Part shown: piece by piece, positions 45,978-57,097 of the stretch
Position numbering within the stretch: the stretch's first letter is position 1
How the letters are laid out: the number at the start of each line of letters is the position of its first letter
Assembly (NCBI GenBank): GCA_034769895.1
Contig: CM068372.1
Location: forward strand, 379,223,910 to 379,287,909
DNA length: 64,000 nucleotides
Reading direction: 5' to 3'
Source: Magicicada septendecula
Taxonomy: Eukaryota > Arthropoda > Insecta > Hemiptera > Cicadidae
Notes under the pieces: generated by a model
Databases searched by the model: none
What the model was told of the DNA's origin: nothing
What the model saw: only the letters and a program-made list of their open reading frames with translations
Translations under genes and position numbers: made by a program

Positions 45978-48281
45978 ATGCACAGGAGAGCTACATCAAG
46001 AAAAAGGGCTATGGAGGCCGAGCAGGAGATAAACATGGAGGATAAAGAAGCGACACCAGTGGAAGATGTGGAGTTAATGTTACCGCCAGCAGAACCAAAT
46101 AAGCCTGCACCACAGAAGGAACAACCGGAGAAATCCACCGCAAAGGAAGATACAAAATTTGATCAAATGATGGAGATGTTACTCCGAGAGTTTAAAACGA
46201 CAAAGGAAGAGTTGGGTAATAAGATGGAGGAGAATAGTAAGAAGATGGATGAGAAGATGGAAGAAAATAGTAAGAAGCTGGAAAACGATAACCAACAATT
46301 GAAAGAAGAGTTGGGTAATAAAATCGGAGATACCAATAAGAAAATCGAGGAGAATAGTAAGAAGATGGAGGAGGAAATGAAGAATGATAATCAACGATTG
46401 AAGAAAGAGTTGGGCAAGAAAATTGGAGATACTAGCAAGAAGATGGAGGAGAAGATGGAAGCAAACAGTAAGAAGATAGAAGAGAAGATGGAAGAAAATA
46501 TTCAGAAAATTGAGGAGAAAATGGAGGAAATAAAGACTGACAATAAACAGTCGAAAGAGGAATTAACCCAGATAAGCCAAAAACTGGAAGAAACCAACAA
46601 GAGGATGGAAGAAACAAATCAGAAAATGGAAAGCAATAGTCAGCAATTGAGAGAAGAATTGAAGGAGACGAACCAAGAAAACATGAACCGGTTAGACGGA
46701 AGAATGGAAATATTGAAGGAAGAATTGAGCCAGAAGATAGCTGAAAACAATGAGACAATCAGCAAGAAAGTAGAAGAGGAAATAACGGTAATCGAACAAA
46801 GGGTTACCAGAGCTGACGAAAAATGGAGTCAAACCGAACAAGAAGTACGGAGTATCAGAACAGAAATAAATACAAAGGTTAACAACATCGAAGAAACAAC
46901 TAGGAAGACATTGGAGGAAAAACTAAAGGAAACACGGGAAGACTGGGAGCGAGTGCAGGACCGATTCACAGAAAAATGCGACGGCATAGAAGCTGCTGTG
47001 ACCAGTATCAACAGTCAGGTACAACAGAACCAGACAGATATAGACCTATTCCATAGTCGACCGACAACCATTACCAGTTGTCCCAACAGTGAAAATCGTG
47101 AAGGGATTAACTTCAGGTTTTATAAAAATAAACCCATGGAATTCCTAGCAAGAATCGAGGAATACTTTGCCAAACACAGAGGTAATCGCTGGAGGGAGAA
47201 CAAAGAGGTGCTGGACGAATCATTCAAGGAAATAGCAGACAATTGGTGGATGGCAATAAGAGACGAGGTGACCGACTATCAACAATTTAGAAGGCTATTC
47301 AAAGCCAAATATTGGTCGGAATCAACGCAAAATATCGCCAGAGACGGGATATGCCATGGGAAGTACAACCCATATGGAAACCAAACCTTAACGGCGTACT
47401 TTTTGGGAAAGGTGTGCGTGGCCAAACATCTAGAGCCCCGAATACCGGAAGAATGCCTGGTCAGCAAACTCTCATACCACTACGAGGAGGATATTATCAG
47501 AGCCAGACGAAACAGTCAAATAAAAACGGTGCAAGCCATGACCGAGCTTTTAGAGATGTACGAGCACGAAGACTATTACCGTCAAAGTCGCAGGAGGTAT
47601 GAAAAGCCAGAACCAAGGAATAACAACAATAATTTGAATAATAATAATAATCGGCAGAATGTGGGTAATAATAACAATTATAATTCCGCAAATCGGAATA
47701 ATGCCGAGTACAATTATAACCCCAGAAATAACAATAATTTGCCCCGTTTTAACAACAATAATAATAACAGTAATATTCCTCGAATAAATAATAATAACAA
47801 CAACCACAACAATAATAATCATAATAATAATAGCCGTCCCCAAAATAACAACGGTTATTATAATCATAATAGTAACTATGTTCCAAATGGTCAGAGGAAC
47901 CCCAACCTTTCTAATAATAATAATTATCATGGTAATTATAACCGAAATTACCCAAGTGGAGGTAACCACAATTACAGGGCATATCGACCTAATGTTAATT
48001 ACATCCGAGCAGAAGGCAGTGGACACAGGAGGTACCAGCCTCAAAGAAGGAGCCGATACTACGAGTACGAGACTTTCCAAGGGAGCCAGGGAAGTAATCG
48101 GTACAGAGAGTACGAGCCCAGACGTAGTTCCAGCCTGGATAATCAGCGAAGACTACCTGTAACAGAAGCCCAACCAGACGATCGAGCAGAACCAAACGAA
48201 TCAGCCTCAGGACTTCAAGCTGACGCTTCCAACGGCCTGACCCGTAATGAAGCGGAACATTTAAACGAACGGAGGCAGTAA
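45978..48281 (+). CDS. gag: Gag polyprotein, copy 3 (intact, 767 aa)
   Basis: Full-length frame with the same coiled-coil, capsid-like and Asn-rich parts as copy 2. Seen differences are few and conservative: Asp for Glu at the second heptad block (shared with copy 1), Asp for Glu near residue 190 (private), and Leu rather than Ile in the Met-Asn-Arg-x-Asp-Gly-Arg segment (shared with copy 1). The 48260-48266 slippery site follows at the same distance from the stop. This copy could supply Gag even though its pol is damaged. Confidence 0.92.
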   Translation: MHRRATSRKRAMEAEQEINMEDKEATPVEDVELMLPPAEPNKPAPQKEQPEKSTAKEDTKFDQMMEMLLREFKTTKEELGNKMEENSKKMDEKMEENSKKLENDNQQLKEELGNKIGDTNKKIEENSKKMEEEMKNDNQRLKKELGKKIGDTSKKMEEKMEANSKKIEEKMEENIQKIEEKMEEIKTDNKQSKEELTQISQKLEETNKRMEETNQKMESNSQQLREELKETNQENMNRLDGRMEILKEELSQKIAENNETISKKVEEEITVIEQRVTRADEKWSQTEQEVRSIRTEINTKVNNIEETTRKTLEEKLKETREDWERVQDRFTEKCDGIEAAVTSINSQVQQNQTDIDLFHSRPTTITSCPNSENREGINFRFYKNKPMEFLARIEEYFAKHRGNRWRENKEVLDESFKEIADNWWMAIRDEVTDYQQFRRLFKAKYWSESTQNIARDGICHGKYNPYGNQTLTAYFLGKVCVAKHLEPRIPEECLVSKLSYHYEEDIIRARRNSQIKTVQAMTELLEMYEHEDYYRQSRRRYEKPEPRNNNNNLNNNNNRQNVGNNNNYNSANRNNAEYNYNPRNNNNLPRFNNNNNNSNIPRINNNNNNHNNNNHNNNSRPQNNNGYYNHNSNYVPNGQRNPNLSNNNNYHGNYNRNYPSGGNHNYRAYRPNVNYIRAEGSGHRRYQPQRRSRYYEYETFQGSQGSNRYREYEPRRSSSLDNQRRLPVTEAQPDDRAEPNESASGLQADASNGLTRNEAEHLNERRQ

Positions 48282-48322
48282 TAAAATCCAATGACCCTTT
48301 ACTGCTCCAATCTGCTGGGTTT
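48260..48322 (+). promoter_or_regulatory. -1 frameshift signal at gag/pol junction, copy 3
   Basis: T TTA AAC at 48260-48266 with the same stem and loop pairing as at 37079-37141. Confidence 0.78.
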
Positions 48323-48334
48323 AATCAAGTAGGT

Positions 48335-51300
48335 ATGAATGTGAAGAAAACCAGAAAAAATTTTACCATAATATACAGCAATTATTTAAAGGATATCCGT
48401 AAGGACCTATTAGAAGAAAGTGAGCTTAATATTAAAAATAATGATAATGAAATAATATACATAATCGCAGAAATTGAAGGTATTTCTGTTCCTATAATGA
48501 TAGACACTGGAGCCAATGTCTCCATAATAAATCGAAATGAATTGGACCGGATACAGCAGGAATGCCATAAAAACTTACCGGTACTACCTATTAATAACAT
48601 TGTACTTGTAGGAGCTACCGGCCGACAGAACAAGACCATAAGAAAGCAGGTATCCCTCAATGTCAAAAGTCAGGGCATTAGTGTGGATATGATATTTCTT
48701 GTTTCAGCCGGATTACCTTTCAACATCATGATAGGATGCGACATATTGCGCCGAAACTCAGCAATTATCGACTTGTGCCGAGGAAGGGTATCACTCTTTG
48801 CTGAAGGTTCAACCTGGATAGCCAATTTAACTGATAACAAGACTTTAGACTCCAAACGACTTCTCGACCACCAAAATAAGGTGAATTACTTATCCAACCA
48901 CTCAACAAACAACAAGCCAGTACATCAAGATTCGGAGGAAGACCTATGGAAACAAAAGATCCAAGAGATACGTAACTTCCAGTGCCACAATACTAACGAG
49001 CAACTAACGGAAGACCAGCGGAATCAATTGGTAGAAATATATGAGAAATATCGAGCTGTATTTTCTGACGAACCTGGAAAGATCCGGAACTACCAATGCT
49101 CAATACGATTCAGAGAACCGGTAGAATTCAACCGAAAGTCATACCCAATAGCACAATCTTTGAAAGAAGCCGTACGATCAGAGATCCAGAATATGATCCG
49201 TAGAGATATCATCGAGAGCAGTCAATCGCCATACACTAGCCCAATTGTGGCCATACAAAAGAAAAATGGGAAGGTAAGACTTTGCCTTGACGCTCGTGAG
49301 ATAAATAAGATGATAATAAACGATCGTACCTCACCTGGCGAAATTGATGAAATTCTGAAGAGGTTCCACGGAACACGATTCATTACCACCTGGGATACGG
49401 TATGCGGCTATTGGCAAGTGGAGTTGCACCCAGCAAGCCGACAATACATGGCGTTCATCTTCGAAGGGCGCAATTATCAGTTTAAGAGATTGCCCTTCGG
49501 GTTGGTGAATTCAGTAGCTGTTTTTGTCGCCTGTATGGATCATATACTAGGACCAGAAGCGCTCCAATTCACAACTGTCTATGTTGATGATCTCCTAATA
49601 ACATCAACCAGCTGGGAGGAACACTGTTATCGTGTGGAGTATGTTTTGAAGAAGCTTGCTGAAAATAATGTCACCCTTAAACTGGACAAGTCCAAGCTTA
49701 TAGCTAAAGAAGTTCAATTCCTGGGTTTCCAGCTAAACAGTCAAGGAATAACACCATCAACAGAAAAGGTAGACGCCATACAACGATTCCCTACACCAAA
49801 AAACAGAAGGCAACTACAATCATTTTTGGGCCTATGTAACTATTATAGGAAGTTCCAGAATAATCATTCCGAACTAACAGCCCAGTTTCAGTACCAGTTA
49901 TCGTCCAAGAATAAATGGCGATGGGGTCAAGAACAAGACGAGACCTTCAAATCAATTAAAGAGAAATTCTTAGATGCAGTAATGCTCAACCATCCAGATT
50001 TTAACCGACCCTTCTTTCTAAACTGTGACGCTAGTAACATTAGCTTGGGTTCAACACTGTACCAAGAAGATGAAAGTGGAAACCATCTAGTAGTGAGCTT
50101 TGCTAGCAGAACCCTTAACCAGTGTGAGAAGAACTATAATGTGACGGAAAAAGAACTGCTAAGTGTAGTCTTTGCCTGCGGGAAGTTTCGGACGTATATC
50201 CTCGGATATCCGGTGACCGTCCGAACAGATCACAAGTCAATATCATTTCTAAGAAGATGCAAATTAAGCCATGGTAGATTGACCAGATGGATACTCGCCC
50301 TACAGGAATACGATATACAGTGGGAGTATGTTCCTGGAAGGAAAAATGTAGTAGCCGACGTATTGTCAAGAGTGAATCTAGAAGAACAAACATTCGAAGG
50401 CGAAAAGGAGAGCATTTTGAAAATCTATAACATCATTAAGGACAGATCTGATTTAGAGAAGATAGTGCAGGACATCAGCAAACACCAGCAGTCCGATCCG
50501 AAGTTAAACTCTATTAAACTTCGTCTCTCCAACCAAGATGACAGAATAAACAAATTTTATTGTATACATAATGGGATTTTATTCATCAAGACATCCCTTG
50601 ACGAAGACGTTTGGAAGATCATGATCCCTACTACCATCGAAAAGGATATCATCCTGGACTATCACCTACGATACGGTCACATGGGAGCCATGAAGGTGAT
50701 CAAGGCAATAGAAGAGAATTGTCACATCAAAAGTATCAATAGAAAAACTAGAAACTACCTTAAAACCTGTATGATATGTCAATTGGTGAAAACCAACAAT
50801 GAGAGAAAGGAAGGTATGATGATACCAATTACCTCACAAACCAAACTGGAAAAGGTCTTTCTGGACATATGTGGTCCATTTCCCCGCAGTGGCGGACGCC
50901 ATCGATACAAGTATATTGTTATTATGATGGATCATTTTACAAAATTTACAAAACTATACCCTGTGAACAGAGCCACCACTCTGAAGACTCTAGAAATAAT
51001 AACAAATCATTACATTCCAGAGGTAGGAAGCCCGATATCCATAATCACCGACCATGGAACGCAATTTAAGGGTTGGCGGTGGAGAAACACTCTGAATACA
51101 TTGGGCATTAAGACATACAAGACGTCTGTCTACCACCCCAGCAGCAATCCAGCGGAGAGGGTACTGCGAGAGGTCGGAAGAATATTACGGACTTATTGCA
51201 ATAACCAACAAAAGAAGTGGCAAGAATATTTATTAGCGACTGAAGAATTCCTTAATTTGTCATATCACACCGCTATTGGTACCACTCCATACACGGCAAT

Positions 51301-51669
51301 GTATGAAAGACCACCTCCGAGAGAAATACAAGACATAATAGAGTTCCCCAGGAGTCAAGAATACAAATTCAATCGAATTAGATTCTACAATAAATTGGCT
51401 GAAGACCAGGAAAGGCGCAAGAACAAATATCAAAAGGCTGTTAAGAAAATAATCAGCTATGAAGTCGGAGAAAAGGTACTGCTAAAAACAGGGAATTACC
51501 CAGTACTTTGGAAGGCATTACCAAAAAGTTATTACTGCTGTATACCGGCCCATACCTGATTATTAAAAACAATAATAATAATACATATGTACTAAAGGAT
51601 ATCATTTCGAATAAAGTAAAAGGAACTTATAATCAGTTGTCTATTAAAAAATATTTGGAGGACTCATAG
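48335..51669 (+). pseudogene. pol: pol, copy 3, frameshifted in the integrase C-terminal domain
   Basis: Open for 1074 codons (to 51559), but one A is missing from a six-A run (five A at 51484-51488; six A at 40303-40308 in copy 2). The reading frame changes near codon 1051. The last 60 normal residues, including the Leu-Tyr-Thr-Gly-Pro-Tyr segment of the integrase C-terminal domain, are replaced by 24 unrelated ones. The original stop would be at 51667-51669. Protease, RT, RNase H and the integrase catalytic triad are intact. Private substitutions include Ser for Ala before Gly-Leu-Pro-Phe, and Arg for His in Glu-Arg-x-Lys-Asn. Integration would probably be impaired, while reverse transcription might be retained. 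Confidence 0.9.
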
Positions 51670-53626
51670 TTGTGAGATAAAACTATTATGAAGAAATTGT
51701 GAATTTTGATAAGAATATAATTACCAAATTCCAAAAATCAGTAAGCACAACTTACACCAAATATTCGAACAATTGTGAATGATGAAATAAGAATTTTGAT
51801 AAATAGATAATTACAAAATTCAAAAATCAGTAAGTACAACTTACAACAAAACATTTGAAGGACTATTATGAACGAAAAAAAAAAAAAAAAAAGAATTTTG
51901 GTAAGAATAAAAAATTACCAAATTCAAAAATATCGTAAGCACAACTTACACCAAGTATCAGAAAGAATATTGTGAACAAAATAAGAATTTTGATAAAAAT
52001 AGATATTTACAAAGTTCAAAAATTAGTAAGAACAACTTACACCAAATATCAGAAAGAATATTGTGAACAAAATAAGAATTTTGATAAGAATAAAACTACA
52101 AAATTCAAAAATGAGTAAGTACAACTTACACCAAATATTCGAACAATTGTGAATGATACAAAAAGAATTTTGATAAATAAATAATTACCAAATTCAAAAA
52201 TATCGTAAGTACAACTTACACCAAATATTCGAACAATTGTGAATGATGAAAAAAGAATTTTGATAAGAATAAAATTACAAAATTCAAAAATTAGTAAGCA
52301 CAACTTACACAAAACATTTAAAAGATTATTGTGAATAAATAAAAGGAATTTTGAACATAATAAGTTTCAAAATTCTAAAGCAATAGTAAGTACAAGCTAC
52401 ACAAATATCCAAAGACTATTATGCAAGTAAAAAGAATTTGGATGCAGATAATAATTGTCCAAATTCAAAATAATTAGTAAGTACCACTTACACAAACATT
52501 CAAAGACTATTATGAATGCAAAAAGAATTTTGAGGAATAATAATTTCAAAATTCAAAACAACAATAAGTACAACTTATACCAAAATATTTGAAAAACAAC
52601 TATGAACAAGAAAGAATGTAGTTGAATAAAAATGTCTAAAATTAAGAAACATTAAACTCACATCATTACTCATACAAATGATGGGAAATAACTCTGAAAT
52701 ATGAAAAAAGATTTTGTAAGAAAGAGATACAAAATTCTAAGGGAGAAAGGAAACCAGAATGTCATATGACTTAATCGAACAAATTAACCAAACTCACAAA
52801 GAAAATAATTTAATAAAAATGGAACAATGAAGAAGGACCAGCTCACTAAAGACCAAATAGTGAGACCAGAAACCAAAAAACAAAAACCTGATACTAATAA
52901 TGATAATGCTGTTACAACAACCACTGTTATAGTGAAAGTGATAAAGAATTAATTAATGTTATACCATGACCAATAAAAGTAACTCAATGAATACCAGATG
53001 GTAGAAAGAGTAAATATAAATACTACTTACTATGTAAACATGATGAAATGTATATGATACCACATACCTAAACCACCTAATATGGAATAAGCTTTAAGAG
53101 AGAAGAAGAGTCAAGTGTATAAAAGTATTAATTAATATAACGTATTATGAAGTGAAGAATCTAAAGATGTTTATTTTAGTCAAAAATGACTACTTTTACT
53201 GTTTATTTATTTTTATGACTGGATGTAGAAAATGCCATCAGTCTTATGTGTTGAGCAGAGATGATAATACCTCTGGACTCAATTGAAGTATTGGACAACA
53301 GGGATTGAAGCCAAAAGTGCCACTCTGAACTGTTCCAATTAATTTGTTAGGGAATGTTAGGGAGTAAACATACTGGTGAGGAAGCACCAAATAAGAAGGA
53401 ATATAAAATGATAATGTTATACACAAGATTGAAGATCACTTATCAATGAAAAAAGAAACTAATGAAGGAGATACACATCAGCTGAGAGGAAGCAATGGTG
53501 GAAAAAGAAGGTATATACAGTGAAAACATGTAATCACGGAGAAAATGTAAATACAAAAGAATTAGTAGTAATTATTTCATCCATACGGAGTATGATCTGA
53601 ACTAATCACTTTTACAGGAGAGCATA
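51670..53626 (+). other. 3' untranslated region of copy 3, with polypurine tract
   Basis: Same layout as copies 1 and 2: hairpin array at about 51688-52604, then AT-rich sequence, then AGGAGAGCATA before LTR 4. The poly-A run in unit 3 is the longest of the three copies, which accounts for most of the longer period. Confidence 0.75.
51688..52604 (+). repeat. Ten tandem dual-hairpin units, copy 3
   Basis: Same ten units. Unit 7 here reads GTAAGC-ACA-ACTTAC where copies 1 and 2 have ATTTAC, and unit 4 has CAAAGTTC for CAAAATTC. The last unit, ATAAGT-ACA-ACTTAT, is at 52564. Confidence 0.82.
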
Positions 53627-56600
53627 TGTAACATAACAAAATTATCACACTAAACATTTGAATTAATGTTACATGAATAAAAGAGAAAGTTCCATAGTGA
53701 GTGAGAGGAATAAATTGTTTAAGGATTACACTAGAAACTGTATAATTAAGTCTATAAAATGTTAATAAAAATGGAAGATAATAAAGAAAACCATTAATTA
53801 AAATAACCTACTATGAAAAAACCAGTTAAACCAGCAGTATACCCAGTAGATTGGGGAAGCAGTACAAAAAGGGAAGGACCATAAAAAAGGAAATAATCTG
53901 TCATGAAACCATTTTAATAAGGAAACTACTAATGTGATATTTGAAGAAGGGACGAAACATATCAAGATTCCAACAAAGAGACCAGAAACAGGAAGAGATA
54001 TGCCAAAACAAAATGTTAATCATATAATAAATACCATGAGACAAAATTGAAACCGATATAGGTAAACCCCAAACAAGTTACAAGATACAATACTATAAAA
54101 ACAAATTGTATATTAGTTGTAAGTGTAACATGTCAAAAAATATGTCAAAAGAGACTACCATAGAGTAGAACTCACTAAAAAGACTACCAGAGTGTAGAAT
54201 ACAATAAAGTGAAGTGAGATAACAAAATTAAGGAACTACAGAGTGTACAGTGAGAAACATAGTTAAAAAATCTATGAAAAAATCTTCAATGAGGTTTAAG
54301 TATTATAAAAAGACTACCATGAGTGTAGAATAATAATAATAAAACCATTGAAATGAAAGACGGTCTAAGGACTGACAACATTACTAGTAATAAGAGTTTT
54401 AAATTAGATATAAGAAGGACTATTACATATAAAATGTTTTCTTTAATTATAACTAAATAAATGGTGAGGACAAAAATACCAAAGGACAGTTCATAACTGA
54501 AGGTATGCCTAATATTAAGATGTTTATTATTTATTATTAATTAAATAATATTTTAGATGTAAGGTGTAAATAGATACACGAGGTTTTTTATCACAGTTAA
54601 AGTGTTTTCATAAGAATAATACATACACAAGACAGTTAGTGACTGACAGTGTTACTAGTAATAGGAGTTTTTTATGTTTTCTAATTAAATTATGTCTAGG
54701 ATAAGCTATGTTGTTATCATTTGATGATACAGGAAAAAATAATAGGAATAAGATGTTTTTGTTAAAATTAGGTGATATATGGAGAATAGTTGATAATAAG
54801 ATGTTTTTGTTAAAATTAGGCATAAGATGTTCATGTTATGGTTCAATGGTGTTATTAGTATAAAGAAAGTTTAGTAGATACAAGATATTCTATTGTAATT
54901 AAAATCATGTCATTTAATTTTCCATTGTGTAAGTCAGAGAGGCAAGTAGGGCATAAAAATGTAATAATTTTATTCAAATCAGTAAACCATGTATAATGTA
55001 CAAACAGACCCACCAAGACACTATGTTTGTAAACACAGAATGGCCTATAAACAAAAAAAAAAACTATCTATCAAAGAATTAATCTATGTAATAGGAATAG
55101 AATTCAATACATACAATACAGAAATTGAAAATATAATTAATACAGATACAGTTAATAGCAAATAGAATGACAAAAGAAAGAAAACTAACTTCTTTTGGAA
55201 ACAGTCAAAAATAGGCTTATGATAGTAATAAAATCAGACTAAACAGCAAATTAATCAATATTGAAATGTTTTAATAACCAAATTATTAACAACAAAGTAA
55301 TTACGGAGTTATTAGGTGTATTCCAGAGAAATATTATACCGAAAAAACAAATAAAAACCTTTAAAACACTGAATTTGTACAAAATATGGGGCATACAATT
55401 ATTATATAAAATTGTAATTTTTGGGCTTAAATGAGTTTGAAACAAACCCAGCTATATATCAAAAGATGTAAAATTAAATAATCAATATTACTGAATAGTT
55501 AGATTCATGTAAAATTAAGAAATATTGGAAATACAGTAAAAAATAAGAAAACTTGTTATGTATAGTTAGATAGTGAAACAAGTCTTAGACAGATATTTTA
55601 TAATTAAACAATATGAAGAGGAAAAAGACATACCACAAATTGCCCTAAAACGACGACGTTGCGTCGTTTAGTCTATTGTTAATCGCAAAGCTGAACAGTT
55701 GAAAAATGTATTAGTGGAGTTTTGAAAACCAAATAATTTATATTAAAACCAAGTGTGGTTATGTGGCGTGTAACGGAGATGAACTAACAAGTAAAATAAC
55801 GTTATCTATCTGTGTCTAACACTTCACAAGTTTCCAAAAACACAGAATAACACCATAAAAACGCAACACCAGAAATCGACAGCCATTTTGATCAATTTTT
55901 GGAACAAATTCACAAAACCAACACGCATATTTGAACACTACACTACCCAAGAGATCCATCCAGAATTCGACATCGCAGACGACGAGGGGACATTCAACAC
56001 TATATTTTGGAACAACACCACTTCGCAGGAAAAGGGAACATCGTTTTATTTCTGTGGGAGAAGATCTTCAATTCCAACGGCGTCATAGCAGATTAAAACC
56101 GAGCAGACGGCGGCCATTGCTGAATTTCTATAAAGACGACGGGCCAGTGCTGCCTGGAGCAGAGTGACGTCATTTCTTCGACTTGGTTCGAATTTTAAAT
56201 AATTTCTTTCTAATTGACAATTGTAATAATAATTCTGTTCTATTTCAGATGTTAACATTAAGTTTAAGAATACCTGTTAAATGTATCTTGTTTCTTGCCC
56301 TCTGACCATTTCGGCTCGTTAAAAGAACCATAAATCTAAACTTGTAAAAAATATATTTGTTGATTTTTCTCACTGCCGACTGTGGCGAATATTTGCCAAT
56401 GCCTGGGACATGCGCAGTTTGACTGGCGCACAATTTTGAATGAATAAACGCAAATCAGTATTCAGTTACCAGCATTGTTTTTATTTCTACCATTAAGGTT
56501 ATTATTATTTTTTTTATTAAGCAAAAACATAATTCACATTGAGAGAATAGATATAGGAGGGAATTACAAACTTAAATAATTAATTAATTGTTAATTAATT

Positions 56601-57041
56601 AAATTAAATCATTCCAACAAACTCTATACAAGAACGAGAAAAAATATTTGCAGAATTTTTAAAGTTTGATGTATTTATTATTTATCAATCAAACACACCT
56701 AGTTATAACATATTCTTATCATCAATATTTCTATATTCTATTTATTATTACATTTGAAATTATATCACAATTTGACTAGCCTAACAGTGGGACTTTAAGG
56801 AGTCAGACTGACCCAGTGATAAACAAAATATCAATACGTATCAACACATATTTCAATTATAATTATATTTTTATTTTTATATTTGTAATATTATTAATTA
56901 TATAACAAATTGACTAGCCCAACTAGTGGGGCTAAAGGAAGAACACAATACCTTTGTTATCACCAAAGATACACATATCAATTCAATTATTTTTAATTTA
57001 TATCTTTATTTTTATATTTGTAATATTTTTATTATATTACA
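53627..57041 (+). mobile_element. LTR 4, outer 3' LTR, 3415 bp
   Basis: Ends ATATTACA at 57041, directly against an AT tract; no primer site follows, so it is the true right end. CRE at 56165. It agrees with LTR 1 at some sites (CTGTGTC about 55810, AAATTCAC about 55908), with LTR 3 at others (ACATTAAGTTT) and with LTR 2 at another (CATAATTCAC), so the four LTRs are mosaics. Private: TTGTTTCTTGCC about 56287. Confidence 0.93.
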
Positions 57042-57097
57042 ATATATATATATATATCATATATATATATATATAATTTTATATTATATATATATAT
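57042..57097. repeat. AT tract between the LTR array and the next LTR
   Basis: 56 bp of AT dinucleotides with a few interruptions. It forms the right flank of the array and the left flank of the LTR starting at 57098. Confidence 0.9.

Larger units (their letters stand above)
20083..57041 (+). mobile_element. Tandem array of three Ty3/Gypsy-type elements sharing four LTRs
   Basis: Four 3415-bp LTRs (starts 20083, 31263, 42444, 53627) alternate with three internal regions of about 7.77 kb, giving periods of 11180, 11181 and 11183 bp. Only the outer LTRs touch host DNA, both times AT tracts. The domain order protease, RT, RNase H, integrase and the TG...CA ends place the element in Ty3/Gypsy (Metaviridae). 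No envelope-like frame exists between pol and the next LTR. The array probably grew by unequal recombination between LTRs of one insertion. Copies differ by scattered substitutions and small indels, which argues against a simple assembly duplication. Confidence 0.93.

Noticed and set aside
48335..51559. The 1074-codon pol of copy 3 as a natural shorter variant
   Set aside because: The changed end starts at a shortened A run, and the sequence of the normal end continues intact in the next frame to the usual stop, which is the mark of a frameshift.
20083..57041. The tandem array as a pure assembly duplication
   Set aside because: The copies differ by a nonsense codon, two separate single-base losses, poly-A length and scattered substitutions, so they are distinct sequences. 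An assembly error in the number of copies is still possible without long reads.
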